From Chloroflexaceae bacterium (GTDB taxonomy: Bacteria; Chloroflexota; Chloroflexia; Chloroflexales; Chloroflexaceae): a stretch of 45,320 nucleotides of DNA. This document shows, one piece after another, positions 1 to 6,574 of this stretch. The stretch lies in contig JAAUTZ010000018.1 in NCBI GenBank assembly GCA_012031225.1, forward strand, positions 1,369 through 46,688, given 5' to 3'. Both the position numbers and the translations under genes were made by a program. Under the pieces are notes generated by a model. The model made no database searches. It was given only the letters and a program-made list of their open reading frames with translations, and was not told where the DNA came from. The stretch's first letter is position 1. The number at the start of each line of letters is the position of its first letter.

Positions 1-237
1 GAAGCCGCCCACCACGTTAATCGTGGCAAAGATGATCGAAAGCACCCCCAGTACAATCGTAACCAGATCGGAGCCGGTGCCAGCCGCCACCAGTGCGCCC
101 ACCAATGTAATGCCTGAAATCGCATTCGAGCCAGACATCAGTGGGGTGTGCAAAGTGGGCGGGACTTTCGTGATGATCTCTACCCCGACGAAAATCGCTA
201 GCGCGAAGATCGTGAGGAAAATAAACAAGTTTTCCAT
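1..237 (-). CDS. pntAB: NAD(P) transhydrogenase subunit alpha part 2 (partial)
   Basis: This is the small membrane part of the alpha subunit of proton-translocating transhydrogenase, which couples hydride transfer from NADH to NADP+ to proton entry. The reading frame starts with MENLFIFLTIFALAIFVGVE and stays open for 79 codons to the window edge, so the 3' end is missing. Two hydrophobic helices are visible, the second containing SGITLVGALVAAG, as in the PntAB/PntA-II family (about 100 residues when complete). The ATG is preceded by AAGGA at 7 bases. It follows the NAD-binding subunit gene on the same strand, and pntB would be expected beyond the left edge. The family call is firm. Confidence 0.85.
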   Translation of the reverse strand, partial: MENLFIFLTIFALAIFVGVEIITKVPPTLHTPLMSGSNAISGITLVGALVAAGTGSDLVTIVLGVLSIIFATINVVGGF

Positions 238-337
238 GCATTCATCCTTCTCACACAATGGTACTTCACGATAAGCGAGACGCTATGCCGAACCCCTCTG
301 TGCTGTAAGGGTTGGTAACGTTCCGTTTCGTCCGGTT

Positions 338-377
338 GCCTGTGCCGCTCCCGCACACGTCAGGAGGGGCCACAGGC
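338..377 (-). other. Intercistronic stem-loop between pntAA and pntAB
   Basis: The arms GCCTGTG and CACAGGC, plus inner CTCC/GGAG pairing, form a strong hairpin eight bases past the pntAA stop. No T-run follows on the minus strand, so it looks more like an mRNA-processing or stabilising element, or a leaky terminator, than a full intrinsic terminator. Confidence 0.4.
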
Positions 378-384
378 TAGGTAA

Positions 385-1551
385 TTACGTTTTCGGGGAC
401 GTTGTTTCGAGTAGACTCTGCACCCGCGAATGGACGACCTCGCCGTCACGAGTCAGCAACGTATCGCGCACAATCTCATCATCCGGCGGCAGATGGAGGG
501 CTTTGTCCTTGATGATGTACTTTAGGAAGGTAGCGACATTGCGGCTATACATTTGGCTGGCGTGGTAGGGCACCGTAGCGGGCAGGTTGGTGGGGCCAAG
601 GATCGTCACGTTATATTCCTGCACCACCTCATCAGCACGGGTCAGTTCGCAGTTGCCCCCCCGCTCGGCGGCAAGGTCAACAATCACGGAACCGGGGCGC
701 ATGCCCTGCACCGCCGCCCGCGTCACGAGCAGTGGCGAGGGGCGGCCCGGAATGGCAGCGGTGGAGATGACGACATCGTTATGGGCAATCACTTCCGCAA
801 GCAGCTCACGCTGGCGGCGGTAGAAATCTTCGCCCATCGCTTTGGCATAGCCGCCACTGCCTTCGGCCTGCTGCGTGTCCAGCTCCAGCTCAACGAAGCG
901 TGCGCCGACACTCTCGACCTGATCGCGCACGACGGGGCGCACATCGTAGGCTTCAACCTTCGCCCCAAGCCGCTTGGCGGTGGCGATAGCCTGCAAACCC
1001 GCCACCCCTGCCCCAATCACGAAGACGCGAGCGGGCGAGATCGTGCCAGCCGCAGTCATCAGCATGGGAAACATACGCGGTTGGGTGTTGGCAGCCAGCA
1101 GCACCGCCTTGTAGCCCGCGATGTTGGCCATGGCCGAGAGTGCGTCCATGCTCTGGGCGCGGCTGATGCGCGGCATCAGTTCCATCGAAAGCAGCAGCAC
1201 CCCGTGTCCAGCTTGCTCGGCAATCACGCCCGGCTCCCACAGCGGCTCTTGAAAGCCAATCAGCACCTGCCCCTTACGGAAATGCGCTAGATCGTTCATC
1301 CCCTCATGCAGATTGGACCCTAGCCCACGCACCTGCACAATAATGTCGGCGTGGGCAAACAGCTCTGCCCGCGATGCTGCTAGCGTTGCACCTTTGTCGA
1401 GATACTCCTGATCGGGATAGCCTGCCGCCTGCCCGCAGCCGCTCTCAATCTGAACCTGAAGCCCGACTTTCTGCAAGGCAGGCAGATCAGCGGGAATCAG
1501 TGCCACACGTTGCTCATGTGGCTGAGTTTCTTTTGGCACACCTACAATCAT
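385..1551 (-). CDS. pntAA: NAD(P) transhydrogenase subunit alpha part 1
   Basis: This is the soluble NAD(H)-binding domain I of the three-subunit transhydrogenase (388 residues, the usual length). The N-terminus MIVGVPKETQPHEQRVALIP is the alanine-dehydrogenase/PntA signature, and a Rossmann motif VIGAGVAGLQ followed by AYDVR lies near residues 175-205. The region GPTNLPATVPYHASQMYSRN, near the end, is conserved in the family. The ATG start has GGAAA upstream and a promoter-like element about 50 bases upstream. It is followed on the same strand by pntAB after 147 bases. The split into two alpha parts is typical of many bacteria, including Rhodospirillum. Function is established at family level. 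Confidence 0.95.
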   Translation of the reverse strand: MIVGVPKETQPHEQRVALIPADLPALQKVGLQVQIESGCGQAAGYPDQEYLDKGATLAASRAELFAHADIIVQVRGLGSNLHEGMNDLAHFRKGQVLIGFQEPLWEPGVIAEQAGHGVLLLSMELMPRISRAQSMDALSAMANIAGYKAVLLAANTQPRMFPMLMTAAGTISPARVFVIGAGVAGLQAIATAKRLGAKVEAYDVRPVVRDQVESVGARFVELELDTQQAEGSGGYAKAMGEDFYRRQRELLAEVIAHNDVVISTAAIPGRPSPLLVTRAAVQGMRPGSVIVDLAAERGGNCELTRADEVVQEYNVTILGPTNLPATVPYHASQMYSRNVATFLKYIIKDKALHLPPDDEIVRDTLLTRDGEVVHSRVQSLLETTSPKT

Positions 1552-1599
1552 TGTTGTTCATTTCCTATATCATGTGAAATCGTCTACACCCTTCAAGAT

Positions 1600-1630
1600 A
1601 TTATACAACGCTTTAGGATGTATGGAGCAA
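1600..1630 (-). promoter_or_regulatory. Putative promoter of the pnt operon
   Basis: On the minus strand a perfect TATAAT (1600-1605) is preceded by TTGCTC (1625-1630) with a 19-base spacer. The -10 box lies about 49 bases before the pntAA start. The long spacer lowers confidence. Confidence 0.45.
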
Positions 1631-1711
1631 CCCATCAGCACCGTGCGTAACCCCCCCAATCAGGCGCACCCACGCCCATGCATCGCAAGTGGGCGAGCCA
1701 ACGGGGTACAG

Positions 1712-1757
1712 CACAGCCACACCTAGCCCATGTGGTACGCGGCACGGGGTGGCTGTG
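1712..1757 (-). terminator. Hairpin downstream of the receiver-like gene
   Basis: A perfect 9-bp stem, CACAGCCAC with GTGGCTGTG, lies 10 bases past the stop of the receiver-like gene on the minus strand. It has no T-run. It separates that gene from the pnt promoter and probably ends or attenuates the upstream transcript. Confidence 0.4.
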
Positions 1758-1766
1758 TCAGGTACG

Positions 1767-2126
1767 TTACTCTGGATTGAGCAGGAAACTCATCGTGTCG
1801 AGCAATACCGCTTGGGCAATTGGCTCCTCAACAATCCCGATGGTCCAATCGCTGGCATAGGGCACCGATTGCAAGGCAACCATCGGCAACGTGCTGACAA
1901 TCACGATGGGCGTGCTAGCAGTGGCATCATCGGCGCGGAGTTGCTCAATAACCTGTTCTTCGGCGGATTCAAGCTCTGGCAGCGCAATGACAAACAAGCT
2001 AGGCAGATCAGCGGGCAGACTACTAGGCGTACATCGCACCACCGTGTAGGTATCCGGTGGGATGAGGCCCGCAATCCGCTCCGCAACCCCCGTATCTGTT
2101 GAAACTACCGCAATTGAGATCGGCAT
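1767..2126 (-). CDS. Degenerate receiver-like protein
   Basis: This 119-residue protein has the length and alternating strand/helix pattern of a CheY-type receiver: a strand PISIAVVST, a strand LFVIALPELE and a strand TPIVIVSTL. The phosphoacceptor aspartate expected at the end of the third strand is absent (it reads ALPELE), the acidic pair after strand 1 is replaced by ST-D, and the conserved lysine-proline reads EEP. It would therefore be a pseudo-receiver that cannot be phosphorylated in the normal way. The start MPIS is chosen because GGAGGT sits 7 bases before it; an in-frame start three codons upstream is possible. It lies 110 bases downstream of the ammonium transporter on the same strand and could be co-transcribed. 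It is not a PII protein. Its function is unknown. Confidence 0.6.
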   Translation of the reverse strand: MPISIAVVSTDTGVAERIAGLIPPDTYTVVRCTPSSLPADLPSLFVIALPELESAEEQVIEQLRADDATASTPIVIVSTLPMVALQSVPYASDWTIGIVEEPIAQAVLLDTMSFLLNPE

Positions 2127-2236
2127 ACGTGTCAACCTCCATCAGAAGTCGCATCTCCTTAGTAGCATTGTAACACGTCATTTCGTGCCATGCTACATGG
2201 ACATTGACCGTGATGGGCAGCGATTTGGCCGCAACC

Positions 2237-3646
2237 TCAGCTGCGCATGGGGCGGGCGGTGGGGCGCGTGGGGCGGAGCTTGGGCGAGGCGACTTCTTCT
2301 TCAGTGGTGACAATCCGCGGGTAGCTTGCCTCGCCGTGTTCTTCGGCATCCAGCCCGCGTAGCTCACGTTCGGGATCAACTCGCATCCCAAGCGTGCGCT
2401 GTAGAATAAGGAATAACAGCAGTGATGTGCCTGTAGCCCAGATTGCACACACGCTCACACCGATCAGCTGCGCGGTAAGCTGGGCAAAGCCGCCGCCGTT
2501 AAATAGCCCCACGTCTGCGGCAAACAAGCCAACCGCGAGGGTGCCCCATACGCCGGAAACAAGATGCACGGGCACCGCCCCGACGGGATCATCAATGCGT
2601 AGGCGTTCCAGCCAATCGGTACTCAGGGTGACGAGGAGGCCCCCGACTGCGCCGATAATCATGGCACTGACTGGCTCGACGCTGTTGCACGAAGCTGTGA
2701 TCGCTACAAGGCCCCCAAGCACGCCATTCAGGGTGTAGGTGAGCCGCCACGCATTGGAAAGCAGGCGCACGGTGAACAGGGCGGTGATGCCGCCCGCTGC
2801 CGCCGCGATGTTGGTATTCACGGCAACAATCGCAATTATATCGGCGTTCTCGCCGACTGCCGCAAGCTGGCTACCCGGATTGAAGCCAAACCAGCCCAGC
2901 CACAGGATGAATGTGCCCAGCGTAGCCAGTGGGACCGAGTGCCCGCGAAACTCCTCGCGGCGGCTTTCGTCGAAGCGGCCAATGCGCGGGCCAAGCAGCA
3001 GCGTGCCCATGAGAGCCGCCCAGCCGCCGACGCTATGCACAACGGTGGAGCCAGCGAAATCGGTGAAGCCATTGCCGAGTGGCAAGTTTGCCAGCCAGCC
3101 TTGTTCAGCCCAAACCCAGTGCCCAAAGATCGGATAGATCAGCGCAGCAATCACGACGCTGAAGATCAGGTAGACGACGAAGCGCGTGCGTTCCGCCATT
3201 GCCCCCGACACGATAGTAGCGGCTGTGCCCGCAAACACCAGCTGAAACAGCCAGAATGCTTGGACTGGCAGATCGTCGCTACGTTCAGGCACATTGATCA
3301 GGAAGAAGCCCGATGTACCGATCCAGCCACTGCCGCTACCAAACATAAACGCAAAGCCAATAGCCCAGAAAGCCAGTGTCGCAATCGCAAAATCTATGAC
3401 ATTCTTGATCAGGATGTTGACGGTATTCTTCTCGCGGGTCGAGCCAGCTTCGAGAAAGGCAAAGCCGGCTTGCATAAAGAACACTAGAAACGCGGTAATC
3501 AGAACCCAGATGGTATTGATCCCGCGCACCAATGCCGCCATATCCGGCTCTGAGGCTTGGGCAAAGGCCACACCCCCGCCCCAGTGGAGGAGGGCCGCAA
3601 GGGGAATGGCAATCGCCCCTATTTTGATCCAGCGCAATGATTTCAA
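2237..3646 (-). CDS. amt: Ammonium transporter (Amt/MEP/Rh family)
   Basis: This inner-membrane channel for ammonium/ammonia has 469 residues. It has an N-terminal signal-like helix, the early Amt signature GFAFLEAGSTREKN, and about eleven membrane helices. Both pore histidines are in their usual contexts (VVHSVGGWAAL, and VHLVSGVWGTLA later). The C-terminal tail, after RVDPERELRGLDAEEHGE, is rich in Pro, Arg and Thr; the ELRGLD-EEHG segment is the conserved cytoplasmic part contacted by PII proteins in studied Amts. No glnB/glnK is in the window. The start is TTG with GGAG 7 bases upstream. A receiver-like gene follows on the same strand. Confidence 0.93.
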   Translation of the reverse strand: MKSLRWIKIGAIAIPLAALLHWGGGVAFAQASEPDMAALVRGINTIWVLITAFLVFFMQAGFAFLEAGSTREKNTVNILIKNVIDFAIATLAFWAIGFAFMFGSGSGWIGTSGFFLINVPERSDDLPVQAFWLFQLVFAGTAATIVSGAMAERTRFVVYLIFSVVIAALIYPIFGHWVWAEQGWLANLPLGNGFTDFAGSTVVHSVGGWAALMGTLLLGPRIGRFDESRREEFRGHSVPLATLGTFILWLGWFGFNPGSQLAAVGENADIIAIVAVNTNIAAAAGGITALFTVRLLSNAWRLTYTLNGVLGGLVAITASCNSVEPVSAMIIGAVGGLLVTLSTDWLERLRIDDPVGAVPVHLVSGVWGTLAVGLFAADVGLFNGGGFAQLTAQLIGVSVCAIWATGTSLLLFLILQRTLGMRVDPERELRGLDAEEHGEASYPRIVTTEEEVASPKLRPTRPTARPMRS

Positions 3647-3921
3647 GGCTACGCTCCGTCAGGCTTCTTATCGTTATAGTATAGGTGATCTGCGTCGCGC
3701 CGATGCTGACAGAATCGTTACAATCTTGGCAGTCTATCGTTGTTTCCTTAGTGTATCATAGCCGCGCCGGTTCCGGCTACAGGCGTGACGCACAGAACCT
3801 ATCGCCGCCATTTGGAGAAAACGTCTAGCCGAATTTTTTGGCGTGCGTATTTGCGCCGCACCAATCTGCTATGCTAAGGCTAGCAGTGGTGATTGGCACG
3901 CATCAAACGAGGAGGACTCCC

Positions 3922-5439
3922 ATGTTGGCGAAAGTTTTCAGTTGCGCCCTTAGCGGCTTGGATGGCATGCTGGTGGAAGTTGAGGTAGACTTAGCGCAGG
4001 GCTTGCCTGCCTTCACTGTGGTGGGCTTGGCCGATACCGCCGTGCAGGAGAGCCGCGAGCGGGTGCGGGCGGCGATCAAGAATAGCGGGCTGAGCTTCCC
4101 GCTCAAGCGGCTTACCGTCAATCTGGCCCCCGCCGATCTGCGTAAAGCGGGTCCAGTCTACGATCTCCCGATAGCGGTGGGCGTGCTGCTCGCCGCCGAA
4201 CACGTCGCCGCCGATCTGTGCAAAGCAGTGTTTCTGGGTGAGCTTTCGCTAGACGGCACGCTGCGCCATACTGATGGCATTCTGCCGATGGTGGCGATTG
4301 CCCGTCAGCATGATATAGATACGGTGTATGTGCCCTACGAGGATGCACCCGAAGCTGCGCTGGTGGAGGGCATGCAGATCATCCCCGTCCGCACGCTGGT
4401 TGAGTTGGTGGCCCACCTGCACGGCGAGCATCCTATCGCGCCGTATCTGCCACAGGGCAATGCCGCCACCGATGCGCCCCCCTTCCCGATAGATTTTCAG
4501 GATGTGCGCGGGCAAGAACATATCAAACGCGCCCTTGAAGTGGCAGCGGCAGGCGCACACAATGTCCTGCTCTCCGGTAGCCCCGGCGCAGGCAAGACGA
4601 TGCTGGCGCGGGCCCTCGTCTCGATCTTGCCCCCGATGGATATTGACGAATCGCTCGAAGTCACCCGCATCTACAGCGTGAGCGGCATGTTGCCCAAAGA
4701 TGTGCCGCTGGTGCAGCACCGCCCATTCTGTAGCCCGCACCACACCACCTCGCTGGCCGGGTTGGTGGGTGGCGGCGGTGGGCGCATCAAGCCCGGCGCA
4801 GTGACCCTCGCGCATCGGGGGGTGCTGTTCCTCGATGAGCTACCCGAATTCGGCAACAAACTAGAGGTGCTGCGCCAGCCGCTCGAAGACCGCGTAGTGA
4901 CGGTGAGCCGCGCTTCGGGCAGCGTGACGTTTCCGGCGGCGTTTATGCTGATTGCCGCGCAGAACCCGTGCATGTGTGGCTACTATGGCGATCCCGAACG
5001 GGCTTGCACCTGCTCACCATCTGCCGCGTTGCGCTACCAACGGCGCGTGAGTGGGCCTCTGCTGGATCGCTTTGATGTACATCTGGATGTGCCGCGTGTG
5101 AAGTACGAGAAGCTCAGCAGTGATCGGCTCGGCGAGTCGTCCGCAGTGGTGCGCCGCCGCGTGTGTACCGCCCGCGAACGCCAGCACCGCCGCCTGCGCC
5201 AAACCAATCTGCACGCGAATAGCGAGCTAGGGCCCGGTGAGTTGCGCCAGTTCTGTGCCCTTGATACCGCCGGGCAAAGCCTGATGAAAGCCGCCGTGCG
5301 CCAGCTCAACCTATCCGCACGCGGCTACTACCGTGTCCTGAAACTGGCCCGCACCATCGCCGATCTTGCGGATGCCGAGCAGATCGCTCCCGCGCACATC
5401 GCCGAGGCGATCCAGTACCGCACCCGCCGCGCCGAGTGA
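3922..5439 (+). CDS. comM: ComM/YifB-family Mg-chelatase-like AAA+ ATPase
   Basis: Members of this family (ComM in Haemophilus and Vibrio) are hexameric helicases that promote branch migration during integration of transforming DNA. The 505-residue protein has the N-terminal Lon-like domain (LAKVFSCALSGLDGMLVEVE), a Walker A motif GSPGAGKT at 219-226, a Walker B motif VLFLDE near 301, the cysteine motif NPCMCGYYGD, and the C-terminal Mg-chelatase helical domain with YYRVLKLARTIADL. The ATG is set by a strong GGAGG 6 bases upstream; an in-frame extension of 28 codons upstream has no ribosome site. The gene stands alone and converges on the ABC permease gene. The family is certain; a role in natural transformation here is inferred. 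Confidence 0.93.
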   Translation: MLAKVFSCALSGLDGMLVEVEVDLAQGLPAFTVVGLADTAVQESRERVRAAIKNSGLSFPLKRLTVNLAPADLRKAGPVYDLPIAVGVLLAAEHVAADLCKAVFLGELSLDGTLRHTDGILPMVAIARQHDIDTVYVPYEDAPEAALVEGMQIIPVRTLVELVAHLHGEHPIAPYLPQGNAATDAPPFPIDFQDVRGQEHIKRALEVAAAGAHNVLLSGSPGAGKTMLARALVSILPPMDIDESLEVTRIYSVSGMLPKDVPLVQHRPFCSPHHTTSLAGLVGGGGGRIKPGAVTLAHRGVLFLDELPEFGNKLEVLRQPLEDRVVTVSRASGSVTFPAAFMLIAAQNPCMCGYYGDPERACTCSPSAALRYQRRVSGPLLDRFDVHLDVPRVKYEKLSSDRLGESSAVVRRRVCTARERQHRRLRQTNLHANSELGPGELRQFCALDTAGQSLMKAAVRQLNLSARGYYRVLKLARTIADLADAEQIAPAHIAEAIQYRTRRAE

Positions 5440-5452
5440 GTGGGCAAGCGTG

Positions 5453-5566
5453 GTGACAGGGGCGGGTAGGTGGCAGAGGCGGGTAGGTGGCAGGGGCGAA
5501 GTTGGAGCGGTGGTTGGGCATCCGGGTCAGGCAGGGCTTGCCATCCTGCCACCTGTCACTGCGCCC
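5453..5566. repeat. Palindromic intergenic repeat, copy A
   Basis: Between two convergent genes there is a 17-bp tandem unit (GGCGGGTAGGTGGCAG, twice from 5461) and an inverted partner. AGGTGGCAGG (5485-5494) pairs perfectly with CCTGCCACCT (5545-5554), and GTGACAGG (5453-5460) pairs with CTGTCAC downstream. A related element with the same right-hand block lies at 24449-24522. It may act as a bidirectional terminator or be a small mobile or REP-like repeat. Confidence 0.55.
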
Positions 5567-5577
5567 CTAGCTAGCCG

Positions 5578-6453
5578 TTAACCGTTGCGCTTGAGGATGC
5601 CCGTGTGTTTGGCGTAGCGTTCCATGCGCCCAAACACATACAAGCCAAGCGGGATGGCAACCACTGCCGTGAGAGCCAACGGCAAGATATGACTCACCAT
5701 CAGATCGGCGGGGGTGGCTCCATCGAGCAAGCCGCGCCGCATCCCATCAAGCATGTACGTTGCCGGCGAGAGGTAGGCAATCGGCTGCAACCATTCGGGC
5801 AGCACCGTGATCGGGTAGTATACGCCGCTTACCAGCAAGATCAACGCCTTGATGATGTTGGTCATCTGAATGCCCTTCTCAGGCCAGAGCAGGGGCAACA
5901 CCGCTGCAACCAAGCCCAAGCCGATGAAGCCCAAGCTGCCCGCCAATGTCGCCAACGCCAATGTCGCAAAATTGGCGTTGCTCAGATCCACTTGAAACAT
6001 CAAGGCAAGCACCGTGAGGATAATCACGGTATGCACTGCGCCAAACAGCACGGCGAAGAGCGATTGCCCCAGCAGGTGCGCGGTGCGACTGACCGGAGCC
6101 ATGAAGGTGTACTCAATCGTGCCTTCCCAGCGTTCCCACTGAATCGCCTCGCTGGTCATATCAAAGACTATCGAGAGATAGTGCCAGACCACCGTGCCTA
6201 CAATCAGGTAGAGGATGAAGTAGCTCGTGGCAGCATCCGATAAGGCTTCGCCCGTGATTGAGCTAGCGGCTTTGGCAATGAAGGTGATCGAGATCGCATT
6301 GACAATCGAGTAGACAATCCACACCACTTCCCAACCCCAGTAGCGGCGCGTCAGAAAGAGATTGCGTTCGATGAAGGCATATGAGCTACGCATTTCGCGC
6401 AGCACGGTGGCTATCAGGCTCGGTTGGCTTGGTTGGTTCGGTACAGTGGCCAT
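5578..6453 (-). CDS. ABC-2 type transporter permease
   Basis: This integral membrane protein of 291 residues has six predicted helices, an amphipathic N-terminal segment (RNLFLTRRYWGWEVVW), the characteristic ABC-2 segment with SGVYYPITVLPEWLQPIAYLSP before the last helices, and a cytoplasmic positively charged end (RMERYAKHTGILKRNG). Such permeases export drugs, polysaccharides or lipids with a separate ATPase. No ATPase gene is adjacent in the window, so the partner must be encoded elsewhere. The start MATVPN is preferred because AAGGA lies 10 bases before it; ATGs further upstream have no ribosome site. It follows the glycosyltransferase-STAS gene on the same strand. Confidence 0.82.
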   Translation of the reverse strand: MATVPNQPSQPSLIATVLREMRSSYAFIERNLFLTRRYWGWEVVWIVYSIVNAISITFIAKAASSITGEALSDAATSYFILYLIVGTVVWHYLSIVFDMTSEAIQWERWEGTIEYTFMAPVSRTAHLLGQSLFAVLFGAVHTVIILTVLALMFQVDLSNANFATLALATLAGSLGFIGLGLVAAVLPLLWPEKGIQMTNIIKALILLVSGVYYPITVLPEWLQPIAYLSPATYMLDGMRRGLLDGATPADLMVSHILPLALTAVVAIPLGLYVFGRMERYAKHTGILKRNG

Positions 6454-6574
6454 TGTGTGTGTCATCCTTGTTTGGCGGGTCGGTTCAGGAGCATCGGGAA
6501 TACGTTCTGCATTCCTAGCATACCATTGCCCGCATGGGATTGAGATCAGCCTTGCGACGGACATGGGCTAAACC

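Noticed and set aside
553-1290. Long antisense frame of 245 codons over pntAA
   Set aside because: Shadow of a certain gene; composition (His/Gly/Arg-rich) is not protein-like.
1767-2126. PII protein (GlnB/GlnK) next to amt
   Set aside because: The length fits roughly, but the conserved PII T-loop and strand motifs are absent; the pattern is receiver-like.
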